From an uncultured Microbulbifer sp. (GTDB lineage: Bacteria; Pseudomonadota; Gammaproteobacteria; Pseudomonadales; Cellvibrionaceae): 64,000 bases of DNA. The stretch spans positions 186,001 to 250,000 of the forward strand of contig NZ_CANNGQ010000002.1 of NCBI RefSeq assembly GCF_947504145.1, written 5' to 3'. Below the pieces are notes generated by a model. That model did no database searches. It had not been told where the DNA came from and was given only the letters and a program-made list of their open reading frames with translations. Both the position numbers and the translations under genes were made by a program. Positions within the stretch are counted from its first letter, which is position 1. Each line of letters opens with the position of its first letter. Shown piece by piece: positions 56,332-64,000 of this stretch.

Positions 56332-56586
56332 TCAGGCGCTCGCCTGCAATTGTTGCAGCAGCTCCAGCTGCTCGCTCTTGGGTAGCCCGCGGAAGATATC
56401 CGTCGCCATGCGGCGGGCCTGAAAGCTGGAAGGGGAAAGGGTGTGGCTGTAGGTCAGCTTCATAACAAAGCTGTGGCCGCAATGCGGATTGCGGCAGATG
56501 CAGTACAGGTCTGCCACCTTTGGGTCCAGCTCATTGCGGCTGCTGATGATGGCCTTGCTATTACACTCGGTGCATTTCACTTGCAT
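56332..56586 (-). CDS. ogr: Ogr/Delta-type late-gene activator
   Basis: An 84-residue zinc protein. Cysteines C5, C8, C31 and C36 give the pattern CX2CX22CX4C, exactly that of P2 Ogr and P4 Delta, which bind zinc and activate phage late promoters. The frame opens at 56661, but the ATG at 56586 (MQVKCTECNSKA) gives the family N-terminus. It is transcribed on the minus strand beside the portal gene. Its targets should be the divergent late promoters between 59463 and 59652. Confidence 0.85.
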   Translation of the reverse strand: MQVKCTECNSKAIISSRNELDPKVADLYCICRNPHCGHSFVMKLTYSHTLSPSSFQARRMATDIFRGLPKSEQLELLQQLQASA

Positions 56587-56653
56587 CTCTGTGTCCTCTT
56601 CCCCCGGATCGTGAGGAAATTTTAACACATTGCTACGCCCTGAAGGGTAATAA

Positions 56654-57703
56654 TTATCCATCTGTCAAGCCCTTGGGTTGGGTAAATTTGATCTGCCGCG
56701 CAGCCGGCAGGTACTGGTTCAGTGCCAGGAACACGTCCTGCATGGGAACCACTTCATTCTCGTAATACACCCGGCTGATCTTTTCGATATCGCCAAAGCC
56801 ACCGGTATTCTCCGGCATGATGCCGGCCAGTGCCGGCTGTATGCGCCACATGCTGAGCACATCGTTGCGGCTGAGGTTTTTCACCCGCTCAAATTCATCT
56901 TTGGTGGCGATATCGCCCACCGGGATGATCTTCACCGAATCCGGTTTGCCGCCTGGGATATTCAAAAACAGCGATCGGAAGTTGCCCACGCCCTTGCTCG
57001 CGCGGATCTGATCTTTCAGAGCCTTTTCATCGTCCGGATCGAGATCCGCATCGGCCGTGTAGAAGATGTACCCCATGTGCGCGCCGTTGTTGTAGTACTT
57101 GCGGCGGAACAGGGTGGCGTCTTCGTTCAGCAGCACCGAGTGAATGCCGCCGAGGTACTGCGGCACGCCGTAAATCTGCTGGTTGGGGTCGTACTCGCGC
57201 AGCTGGATCACTTCACCAGGTGCGAACTTCACCGGGTCCAGTCCATCGCGCTGGATCATGCAGTATCGGTCTGGCTCGGTCATGCGTCGCATATTCAGCG
57301 CCGGCAGGTGCTGCAGGCGCAGCAGCTGGCCGAGGCGGTTTTCAATGCGCTTGAAGTAGCAGTGGCCGAACACCATGAAATCAAACCCGGCATTGCCGAG
57401 ATCTTCCGCACTCAGCGCGGTGCTGGGCGCGAAGTACTTGCGCAGCAGGTTGCGCTTGAAATAGGGGATGGTGCCGTGGTGGGCATTGGCGCGCAGTATT
57501 TTCGACAGTCCACTCTGGCTCACCGGCGGCGTGTAGTAGTCGCCCTGGGGATCGAGAAAGGTGCCGAGGTAATCGGTGATTGCGTTGCCTAGCGCCGGTT
57601 CCGCGTCGCCAAAGCTGAACGCCATTTCACGGTCATTGCTGCCCGCGGTGACGGTCTTGCCGGCGGGCGCGGTGCTCTGCTGGTTGCGTTTGCGTTTTGC
57701 CAT
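56654..57703 (-). CDS. Phage portal protein (P2 gpQ family)
   Basis: A 349-residue PBSX/P2-type portal protein. Recognisable blocks are YYTPPVSQSGLSKILRAN, FKRNLLRKYFAPS, GEVIQLREYDPNQQIYGVPQ and the C-terminal DVLSMWRIQPALAGIMPEN. Portal proteins form the dodecameric ring for DNA entry at one capsid vertex. It lies 13 bases after the terminase gene, same strand, as Q after P in P2 with the order of the minus-strand late operon. Length fits P2 gpQ (about 345). Confidence 0.92.
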   Translation of the reverse strand: MAKRKRNQQSTAPAGKTVTAGSNDREMAFSFGDAEPALGNAITDYLGTFLDPQGDYYTPPVSQSGLSKILRANAHHGTIPYFKRNLLRKYFAPSTALSAEDLGNAGFDFMVFGHCYFKRIENRLGQLLRLQHLPALNMRRMTEPDRYCMIQRDGLDPVKFAPGEVIQLREYDPNQQIYGVPQYLGGIHSVLLNEDATLFRRKYYNNGAHMGYIFYTADADLDPDDEKALKDQIRASKGVGNFRSLFLNIPGGKPDSVKIIPVGDIATKDEFERVKNLSRNDVLSMWRIQPALAGIMPENTGGFGDIEKISRVYYENEVVPMQDVFLALNQYLPAARQIKFTQPKGLTDG

Positions 57704-57716
57704 TGAAATCTCTCAA

Positions 57717-59462
57717 TCAGGCGGCGAAGCCGACACTGGTACGACGCCGCTTGCGGTTCAGGGGTTCGTTACTGAGCGCGTGCATGATCGCCCACGCCAC
57801 ATCCGCGTGGCCGGTGGCGCTTGAGCGGTTGGCAGCGTAGGTGATGTGATCACCACTGGTGGTGGTCTGGTGTATCTGCAGAAACGCCTGGGCGATATCG
57901 GTGTGTTCCGCGTCCCACTCGATGCGCTGGCTCTCCACCACGTCCTGCGCCTTCAGCACCAGGTTGGTTTTGCTTTCCAACCCGTAGTGAATCGGCGTGG
58001 CGCGGCGGTAGAACTCCTTCACCATCTCGAATACGCCGTGGCCGGGGCCGGTGCAGTCGATGCCGACAAACTGCACGTTGTACTTTTCCGTGAGCTCCTT
58101 GATGCGGTTGGCCTGCCACTGCCAGGCGCGGTTGCGCATCACGATCTTTTCCAGCACGCGGAACTTCTCGCCCTCCTTGATCGGCGGTGCCACCACCACA
58201 ATGGCGGCGCCGTCGCCGGATCTGGATGGGTCGTAACCGATCCACACCGGGTGGTTGCCGTAGGGGCGCGTCGAACGTGCTTTGAAGTCCACCCATACCA
58301 CGTTGGTATCCACCGCGGCGGTCAGCAGATCCTCCAGTTTGAAAACGGACAGTCCCGCTTCCATAAAGGCGCACATAAACAGGTTGTTGAATTCCGCCTC
58401 GGTGTACTCGATTTTGAGCTCGTCGATATCGAACAGATCGCAGCCCTGTTCCGCGGCGTCTTCCACGGTGACGATATTCCGCCAGATCTTGTCCGGGCCG
58501 AGAGCGCCGCCCTTGAGCGCTTCGCGGCTGAGATCGAATTCCACTTTGGTTTTGCGCTTTTCGTTGTAGCGCTCGCCGCACCACATCGGGTAGGCGCCGT
58601 GGCTTTTCACCGAGGGTGTGGAGAAGTAGGTTTTGCGCCACTTCTTGTGCGCGGCCATACCGCTGGCCAGCTTGTTCAGGCGCTCGAAATCCGGAATCCA
58701 GAAAACCTCATCCACATACAGGTGTCCGTGGTAGCCCTGGGCGGTTCGGCCGTTGGTGGAGACAAAGCGCAGCTCGGCACCGTTGGATAGCTCGATGGTC
58801 TCCGCGCCCTTCAGTTCGATCTCGAAGTACTCGCGGGCAAACTTGATGATGTAGGCCTTGAAGATCTCGGCCTGTGCGCGGCTGGCGGAAAGGAATATCT
58901 GGTTTTCACCGCTGAGGATGGCATCCTCGAACGCCTCCCACGCGAAATAGTAGGTGGCGCCGATCTGGCGGCTTTTCAGAATGAAGCGGGTGCGCTGGTC
59001 TTTGTTGTCGTGCCAGCGGTGCTGGTAGTCGTAAAACAGTTCTTTGCGAACCGCCTCCAGCATCTCCGGGGTGATCTCGGAAACATCGTTGCGCGCCTTG
59101 CGCTTTTTACTCTTGCCGTCGCCACCAGGTTCCCCGCGGACTGCAGCCGCTTTTTCCTTGGCGGTGCGCGCCTTGCGCTGCTCCACCATGGCGAGTTTGT
59201 CCAGCAGGTTGCCGAGCTTGTCCATTTCCTTGTAGTCGGCATCGGTTTTGTTGTCTTTTTCCACCAGCGCAATCAGCTTGCGCGCGGCTGCCTGCTCTAC
59301 CGTTTCATGCTGCAGCATCTCTTCCCAGTTGCCTTTTTCGGCCCACTGGTACACCACCCGAACATTGTTCAGGTTCAACTGTTCCGCGATCTCCCGCGCC
59401 GATACCCGGCGCAGCCACATCATCTTAGCCGCGGTTTTGATTTCGTCTGGATAAGCTGCCAT
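57717..59462 (-). CDS. Phage terminase large (ATPase) subunit (P2 gpP family)
   Basis: A 581-residue terminase. The N-terminus has an HTH (SAREIAEQLNLNNVRVVYQWAE, in part). The ATPase uses KSRQIGATYYFAWEAF as Walker A and LYVDEVFWIPDF as Walker B. The nuclease carries WIGYDPSRSGDGAAIVV and FVGIDCTGPGHG. It packages and cuts DNA. It starts the minus-strand late operon (terminase, portal) divergent from the capsid operon, as in P2. Length fits P2 gpP (590). Confidence 0.93.
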   Translation of the reverse strand: MAAYPDEIKTAAKMMWLRRVSAREIAEQLNLNNVRVVYQWAEKGNWEEMLQHETVEQAAARKLIALVEKDNKTDADYKEMDKLGNLLDKLAMVEQRKARTAKEKAAAVRGEPGGDGKSKKRKARNDVSEITPEMLEAVRKELFYDYQHRWHDNKDQRTRFILKSRQIGATYYFAWEAFEDAILSGENQIFLSASRAQAEIFKAYIIKFAREYFEIELKGAETIELSNGAELRFVSTNGRTAQGYHGHLYVDEVFWIPDFERLNKLASGMAAHKKWRKTYFSTPSVKSHGAYPMWCGERYNEKRKTKVEFDLSREALKGGALGPDKIWRNIVTVEDAAEQGCDLFDIDELKIEYTEAEFNNLFMCAFMEAGLSVFKLEDLLTAAVDTNVVWVDFKARSTRPYGNHPVWIGYDPSRSGDGAAIVVVAPPIKEGEKFRVLEKIVMRNRAWQWQANRIKELTEKYNVQFVGIDCTGPGHGVFEMVKEFYRRATPIHYGLESKTNLVLKAQDVVESQRIEWDAEHTDIAQAFLQIHQTTTSGDHITYAANRSSATGHADVAWAIMHALSNEPLNRKRRRTSVGFAA

Positions 59463-59652
59463 GCGCCGCAGTGTACGAGAGAAATTGTGCGATTCACTGC
59501 GGCTTTATTGCGGGTAATTTCTGGTTTCGATTTATAGGAATTCTCAGGAATTGAGCCGATTGTTCCCGGTTTTTTTTGCACCTAGTCTGCCGGCTATCGA
59601 AGTGGCAAACGGCCACAGCAACTTTCAACCGGACGAAACCGAAGGGCAGAAC
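59463..59652. promoter_or_regulatory. Divergent late promoter region with 9-bp inverted repeat
   Basis: GCCGCAGTG (59465-59473) and CACTGCGGC (59495-59503) are perfect inverted copies 21 bases apart at the terminase side. In P2 the two late promoters P-Q and O-N-M lie between these genes and are activated by Ogr. I did not find a clear TGT-N12-ACA Ogr box, so the repeat may be the binding site in this phage. No ORF is convincing. Confidence 0.55.
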
Positions 59653-60516
59653 ATGGCGCGCAACCTGAAAACCGGATGGGTGGTACTGGCAACCAGTGGC
59701 CCGGTAGTGCACGGCGACGAAGACGGCCGCTTTATCAAAAAAGAGTGGCTGCAGGACATGGCCGAAACCTACAACACCAAGGTTTTCACCGCGAAGATCT
59801 GGCCGGAGCACCGCCGCTATTCCAGTGCCGGTACCGTGCTTGCGCTGAAGGTTGAGCCCGCCACCGATCCGGAGCTGAAAGGCGAGCTGCAGCTGTTCGG
59901 TATTCTTTCCCCAGCCGATTGGCTGATCACCGCCAACCAGGCCGGCGATTACACCTTCCCCTCTATCGAAGTTGGCGAGAACTTCCGCGGCACCGGCAAG
60001 TTCTTCCTTAAAGGCCTGGGTGTTACCGACGACCCCGCCAGCGCCGGCGTTACCGAACTCAAATTCTCCAGCAAAGCGGGCGACGAAGTTGCCCACGTAT
60101 TCAACGGTCACCAATTCAACCTGGCGGAAAGTTTGGAGCAGGAAAAGAGCCTGCTGCACCGGATTTTCGGCCGCGAAGATTCCAGCCAACCAGAACAGGA
60201 AAGCGAAGCTATGGACGAGAAACAATTCTCCCAGCTGATGGACACCATCAAAGACCAGGGCAAAAAACTCGATGCGCTGGAAGACAAATTCAAGTCTCTC
60301 AACGCGGGCGCCAACAGCGAAGGTGCCGAAGGTGCTGAAGGCGGCGAGGGTGAGGGCGGCGAAGGCGAAGAGGGCACGGTCAGCGCCAAGGAATTCAACG
60401 CGCTGAAATCCCAGCTCGATGACCTGAACAAAAAGTTCACCGCTGCGCTGAACGAAGAAAACCCGGGCACCAATGTTCCGGAAGGCAAAGGCGGCGCGGA
60501 AGAAGAAGTAATTTAA
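59653..60516 (+). CDS. Capsid scaffolding protein with protease domain (P2 gpO family)
   Basis: A 287-residue protein. The N-terminal half is the P2 gpO protease: an acidic loop with D22/D24 (GDEDG), H53 (PEHRRY) and S104 (YTFPSIEV) align with the catalytic D19, H48 and S107 of P2 (from memory). The conserved GVTDDPAS follows. The C-terminal half is an Ala/Glu/Gly-rich scaffold (AEGGEGEGGEGEEG) and coiled coil. The ATG at 59653 is used; the longer frame from 59551 is upstream leader. It cleaves itself and the capsid protein during assembly. Confidence 0.9.
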   Translation: MARNLKTGWVVLATSGPVVHGDEDGRFIKKEWLQDMAETYNTKVFTAKIWPEHRRYSSAGTVLALKVEPATDPELKGELQLFGILSPADWLITANQAGDYTFPSIEVGENFRGTGKFFLKGLGVTDDPASAGVTELKFSSKAGDEVAHVFNGHQFNLAESLEQEKSLLHRIFGREDSSQPEQESEAMDEKQFSQLMDTIKDQGKKLDALEDKFKSLNAGANSEGAEGAEGGEGEGGEGEEGTVSAKEFNALKSQLDDLNKKFTAALNEENPGTNVPEGKGGAEEEVI

Positions 60517-60585
60517 CGCGCGACCAATCCTGTAGCACACGTTTAGCACCAAACCGAAACAGCAGAAATATTCAGGACGATACCC

Positions 60586-61620
60586 ATGCGTAAAGATACC
60601 CGACTCAAGTTTTCCTCACTGGTCGTCGCCATGGCCGCGACCTATGGCGTAGAGAGTGTGGCAGAAACCTTCTCCGCAACGCCTTCCGTCGAACAGAAGC
60701 TGATGGACAAGATCGTCGCTTCTTCCGATTTCCTGCAGCGCATCAACGTGATCGGTGTGGATGAGCTCAAGGGTGAAAAGATCCTTGGTTCTGCCACCGG
60801 CATGGTGGGCAAGCGCACCAACACCAGCAGCAACGACCGCCAGACGGTTGACCCGCTGAACCTCGATACCAACGGTTACGAGTGTGTGAAGACCGAGTAC
60901 GACGTGCACATCCTCTACAACACGCTGGATGCCTGGTCAAAGTTCCCGGACTTCAAAGACCGCTTTATGAGTTACGTGCGCAAGGCCATCGCCCACGCGC
61001 GCATCCGCCACGGCTTCTACGGCACTCAGGCCGCATCCGTCACCGACTCCGGCAGCAACCCCAACGGCGAAGATGTGAACGTGGGCTGGTTCCAGCACCT
61101 GCGCGCTTACAACAGCGGTTCGCAAATGCTGGCCGAGGGTGGCACTGCCGGTGAGATCCGCCTGGGTGCCGGTGGCGACTACGAAAACCTCGATGCCATG
61201 GTGCACGACGTGCTGCAGCTGGTGGACGAACCCCACCGCGATGGCAGCGACCTGGTGGTGATCGTTGGCCGCGACCTGCTCGCGCAGGACAAGGCACAGC
61301 TGTACACCGCGCAGGGCCAGAAGCCCACCGAGAAAGAGCGCGTGGAGAACAGCGCGGTCACCCGCACCTACGGCGGCCTGCCGGCGTACACCGTGCCCTT
61401 CTTCCCCTCCCGCGGCCTGCTGATCACCAGCTGGGACAACCTCAGCCTGTACTACCAGGCCGGTGCGGTACGCCAGCAGATTCTGGACAACGCCAAGCGC
61501 GACCGCGTGGAGCACTACAACACCATCAACGAAGCCTACGTGGTGGAGAACCTGGACAAAGCAGCCGGCATTGAGTTCGCCAACGTGAAACTGCCGGCTC
61601 CGGGCGATACCTGGGCTTAA
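60586..61620 (+). CDS. Major capsid protein (P2 gpN family)
   Basis: A 344-residue capsid protein. Blocks typical of P2 gpN include FLQRINVIGVDELKGEKIL, DVHILYNTLDAWSKFPDF, RIRHGFYGTQAA and LSLYYQAGAVRQQILDN (in parts). It assembles the T=7 shell, here with gpO as scaffold. It starts 70 bases after gpO on the same strand. Length is near P2 gpN (357). Confidence 0.93.
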   Translation: MRKDTRLKFSSLVVAMAATYGVESVAETFSATPSVEQKLMDKIVASSDFLQRINVIGVDELKGEKILGSATGMVGKRTNTSSNDRQTVDPLNLDTNGYECVKTEYDVHILYNTLDAWSKFPDFKDRFMSYVRKAIAHARIRHGFYGTQAASVTDSGSNPNGEDVNVGWFQHLRAYNSGSQMLAEGGTAGEIRLGAGGDYENLDAMVHDVLQLVDEPHRDGSDLVVIVGRDLLAQDKAQLYTAQGQKPTEKERVENSAVTRTYGGLPAYTVPFFPSRGLLITSWDNLSLYYQAGAVRQQILDNAKRDRVEHYNTINEAYVVENLDKAAGIEFANVKLPAPGDTWA

Positions 61621-61769
61621 CAGGTTATTGAGAGACGGTCACTGTCAGGCGCAGCGAGCTTCCCTCGGTCAGTAGGTCTTGTTTTGAGTCAGCTACTCGA
61701 CCGGGGGCTTTTTAAAGAGCCCTGCGCCGGACTTCTCTGGAACGACACATAAAAAATACGGAGCAATCC

Positions 61770-62450
61770 ATGAGCATCGCCCTGCGCCACAAAGCGAAGT
61801 GCCTGGCCGCCGCTGAGCGCCAGCAGATAACCGAATCCAAAGCCGCCGAAGCCCCGAAAACTCCGGTGCAGAAATCCAAAGCCAACCACGATCGCACGAT
61901 TGTGGAAACCCAACTCGAACGCGATCTGGAATTGCTTTCCGAGCGCGACAACGTAGCGGAAAAGATCGCCCTGAAACGCCAGCTGCTGCCGAACTACCTG
62001 CCGCAGGTGGATGCGTACCTGGAAGCGGGCATGCAGCACCCGAACCCGCTGCTGGTTTGGTGCCTGATCTGGCTGATCGACGTAGAAGACATCGAGCAGG
62101 CGCTGAAGCTGGCGAATATCGCCATCGAGCAGCAGCAGCTGATGCCGGAACGCTTCAAGCGCGATCTGCCCACCTACGTGGCCGAGGCGCTGCACGACTG
62201 GGCAGAGCGCCAGTACAAGGATCAGAAGAGTGCCGATCCCTACTTCAGCGAAGTGGTGGATGCGGTGCACAGCGAGCGCTGGCCGGTGGCTCAGATCATC
62301 GTGCAGGGCAAGCTGTACAAACTCGCCGGCCTGTTTGCCGAGCGCAACGGTGAAACGGAAAAGGCGGTGCAGTGGTTCGAGCGCGCCATGGAAGCCAACC
62401 CGAGAGCGGGCGTGAAAACCCGGTTGGAAAAACTAAAAACACAACTGTAA
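61770..62450 (+). CDS. Phage terminase small subunit (P2 gpM family)
   Basis: A 226-residue protein. ERDLELLSERDNVAEKIALK and PNPLLVWCLIWLIDVEDIEQAL are typical of P2 gpM, which recognises the cos site and recruits the large subunit. The C-terminus ends in a helical tail (WFERAMEANPRAGVKTRLEK). It lies 149 bp after the capsid gene, a longer gap than in P2. The gap contains a GGGGGCT/AGCCCT hairpin, perhaps an RNA-stability element. Confidence 0.88.
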   Translation: MSIALRHKAKCLAAAERQQITESKAAEAPKTPVQKSKANHDRTIVETQLERDLELLSERDNVAEKIALKRQLLPNYLPQVDAYLEAGMQHPNPLLVWCLIWLIDVEDIEQALKLANIAIEQQQLMPERFKRDLPTYVAEALHDWAERQYKDQKSADPYFSEVVDAVHSERWPVAQIIVQGKLYKLAGLFAERNGETEKAVQWFERAMEANPRAGVKTRLEKLKTQL

Positions 62451-62544
62451 CGACTCCCCCGAGGGCACGGGCCAGTGGGGCGTCTGCCGCCCTGCGCGAA
62501 CAGGCAAACCACTTGGCACCGTGTTTTTTTGAAGAGCAGAGCGC

Positions 62545-63009
62545 ATGAGCTTTACCGGCAAAACCGACAGCTATCTGGAAAGCACCATCGAGAACAACGG
62601 ATTTTTTCCGGATCTCTCGCTGGGCAATTTTCAGCGCCTGTATCGGGTGCCGGCGGAGTACCACCAGGAGAAGGTGGAACACCACCTGCGCCTGGCGATG
62701 CTGGATGTGAACAGCGATCTGTTCGACCAGCAGGATGCGTGGATGACCGACGGCCACGCCACGCTGGGCGCGGTCTCTGCGGAAACCATCGGCGGTGAAA
62801 GCGTACTGGAAGAGCAGTACCGCCGTGCGGTGTTCTGCCGCGCTACCGCCAACCTGTTCGGTGAGTTCGCCACCATTTACCGCCGTGAAGTTGGCGATAG
62901 CCAGGCGAAGGAAAGCGAGAGCACCGCGCAGATGTACCGCTCGCAGGCAGACCGCGCGCTGCGGCACCTGCAGGGAACCAAAACCAATATCACCGCGGAG
63001 CTTTTGTAA
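62545..63009 (+). CDS. Head completion/stabilisation protein (P2 gpL family)
   Basis: A 154-residue protein. FPDLSLGNFQRLYRVPAEYH near the start and the middle ELYRRAV-like block EEQYRRAVFCRATANLFGEF are those of P2 gpL, which closes the head after packaging. It lies 94 bp after the terminase small gene and its stop shares a base with the next ATG. Length fits P2 gpL (169). Confidence 0.88.
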   Translation: MSFTGKTDSYLESTIENNGFFPDLSLGNFQRLYRVPAEYHQEKVEHHLRLAMLDVNSDLFDQQDAWMTDGHATLGAVSAETIGGESVLEEQYRRAVFCRATANLFGEFATIYRREVGDSQAKESESTAQMYRSQADRALRHLQGTKTNITAELL

Positions 63010-63497
63010 TGGCACTGGAAAAGCTCCGCGCAATCACCGCCCACCTGCTGGCCGCCAATCTGGTATCGAGCGAGCAGCTGGACAGCTGGATGGAAAGCGG
63101 TGAGCTGGAAACCGCCAGCAAGAACCTCGGCAACGGCGTGCGCATCTGCCGCTTGCGTTACGACGCAGTGATCAGCATCGAGCGCTTCGCCCAGCCTGCC
63201 GAACTGCTGTTCGCACTGGTCACCGCCTGGGTGCAGGACAACGATCCGGAACGCTTCACTCTGGGACTGCCGGAGCCGGATATCGAGATCGACGTGATCA
63301 ACAAGCGCATGGCGGACGTGGAAATCAAAATTCCATTTTCCGAAAACGTGGATCTGGTCCCTGATGCCAACGGCGCGATCACTTACCTCGGGCAGCAGTG
63401 GTCTGTTGCGGTAGTGGGTGCCGATGAAGCCGACCAGGTAGCGGTGGGCGACGACGAAACTGCACCAACGGATAAACCCTATGTCCGTGAGGATTGA
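63009..63497 (+). CDS. Tail completion protein R (P2 gpR family)
   Basis: A 162-residue protein. LEKLRAITAHLLAANLVSSE, VISIERFAQPAELLFALVTA and LPEPDIEIDVINKRMADVEI (in parts) match the P2 gpR family needed for tail sheath/tube length completion. In P2 the genes X, Y, lysis genes and R come between L and S. Here R follows L directly, so tail-attachment and lysis genes must lie elsewhere, as in some K139/kappa-type relatives. It overlaps the next gene by 17 bases. Confidence 0.85.
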   Translation: MALEKLRAITAHLLAANLVSSEQLDSWMESGELETASKNLGNGVRICRLRYDAVISIERFAQPAELLFALVTAWVQDNDPERFTLGLPEPDIEIDVINKRMADVEIKIPFSENVDLVPDANGAITYLGQQWSVAVVGADEADQVAVGDDETAPTDKPYVRED

Positions 63498-64000
63498 TAT
63501 CGCCGGACAGGTAGGGGTTAAAAAAATGCTGAAGGTGCTGCAGCTGCCACCGGCCAAGCGCAAGCGGCTGCTAGCACAGGTGGGGCGCAAAGTGCGGGTG
63601 TTCTCGCGCAAACGACTGCGGCAACAGAGGGGTATAGACGGACAGCCCTGGGAAGCGCGCAAAAGTGGTAACCGAAAAATGCTGCGCGGCATAAGCAAGC
63701 GCATGCAGGTGAAGACAGACCCGGAAAAAACGGTGATCGGCTTCAAGGACGGAATGACTGCAGGCATCGCCTACCAGCACCAGCATGGTGTGACCGAGCA
63801 CTGGACCGCAGACAAGGCAGAGCAGGTGTACGGCCAGCCGGATTACGACGCACCGGCCACGCGCAAACAGGCAAAGGCACTGCGGGAAGAGGGATACAAG
63901 GTGCGCCGGGGCAGTGGCCGCGGTTGGCGCAGACCCAGCCTGAAGTGGGTAACGGAAAACATGACGGTAGGCCAGGCGGGAATCATCTTGCGCAGCATGC
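63481..64000 (+). CDS. Phage virion morphogenesis protein, gpS-like (runs off window)
   Basis: An ATG at 63481, inside the end of the R gene, opens a frame of 173 codons without stop to the edge. The product starts MSVRIDIAGQVGVKK and continues with the basic block KRKRLLAQVGRKVRVFSRKR, then GIDGQPWEARK and GIAYQHQHGV. These are typical of the virion morphogenesis (P2 gpS) family, involved in tail completion. The 17-base overlap with R is common in this family. The C-terminus is not visible. Confidence 0.85.
   Translation, partial: MSVRIDIAGQVGVKKMLKVLQLPPAKRKRLLAQVGRKVRVFSRKRLRQQRGIDGQPWEARKSGNRKMLRGISKRMQVKTDPEKTVIGFKDGMTAGIAYQHQHGVTEHWTADKAEQVYGQPDYDAPATRKQAKALREEGYKVRRGSGRGWRRPSLKWVTENMTVGQAGIILRSM

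Larger units (their letters stand above)
45871..64000. mobile_element. P2-related prophage, left part (continues beyond window)
   Basis: The element begins at the tRNA-Phe attachment site. It has integrase and repressor-side genes, replication genes, small unknown genes, a methyltransferase, an Ogr-type activator and capsid genes in P2 order Q, P (minus) and O, N, M, L, R, S (plus). No inactivating stop or frameshift is seen in the visible structural genes. Tail genes, lysis genes and attR are not in the window, so intactness is undecided. Confidence 0.9.

Noticed and set aside
1..64000. CRISPR array
   Set aside because: No series of regularly spaced direct repeats was seen. The CCTAAC repeats at 50.8-51.1 kb are short, irregular and in both orientations.

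Overview
The window looks like chromosome from a GC-rich marine gammaproteobacterium, most likely a Microbulbifer/Cellvibrio-type member of the Cellvibrionales. This rests on the yrfG-hslR neighbourhood, the many outer-membrane and TonB-type proteins, and the general family content. Roughly the first 45.8 kb is host chromosome. The last 18 kb is the left part of a P2-related prophage that runs off the right edge.

Layout of the host part. Positions 1-5.3 kb carry housekeeping genes: hslR (cut by the edge), yrfG, a YhhN-type membrane enzyme, cysK, cysQ, an orphan HicB-like protein and a small beta-barrel. Position 5.3-6.4 kb encodes an outer-membrane protein with a Met/His-rich insert. Positions 6.7-13.8 kb are a tightly overlapping six-gene minus-strand operon (RDD, SpoIIM, DUF4129, DUF4350, MoxR ATPase, DUF58), followed by membrane proteins, a DUF2939 protein and a DUF2237 protein. 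Two tandem PAS-LuxR regulator paralogs lie at 16.2-18.0 kb.

The most interesting chromosomal stretch is 18.4-40.7 kb. A nine-gene minus-strand cluster (18.4-27.8 kb) encodes one TolQ/ExbB, two TolR/ExbD, an AgmX/PglI-type TonB-like protein, three large or small TPR proteins and two small exported proteins. This resembles the Agl/Glt energised envelope machinery known from myxobacterial gliding. It is followed by a block of secreted proteins (27.9-40.7 kb): an ApbE flavin transferase, a Tat-exported DUF1501 protein, a LamG lipoprotein with two CXXCH motifs, a one-CXXCH protein, an HzsA-like two-CXXCH lipoprotein, an SH3-plus-barrel protein, a second barrel, a TlpA thioredoxin, a DUF4266 lipoprotein and a DUF3570 protein carrying a flavinylation-like motif. 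Together they suggest an uncharacterised envelope redox complex beside a proton-driven trans-envelope motor. A TonB-dependent receptor with an STN signalling domain and its own FecI/FecR pair follows (41.1-45.6 kb).

The prophage starts at a displaced 3' half of tRNA-Phe (45871-45918) next to a tyrosine integrase. Next come the regulatory genes (including a protein with a tandemly duplicated helix-turn-helix unit), a primase-helicase, an iteron-like TTAGG repeat region, small unknown genes, a cytosine methyltransferase, two XRE regulators, an Ogr-type activator and the P2 capsid order portal-terminase / scaffold-capsid-terminase small-head completion-tail completion (Q, P / O, N, M, L, R, S). 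The right attachment site and tail genes lie outside the window.
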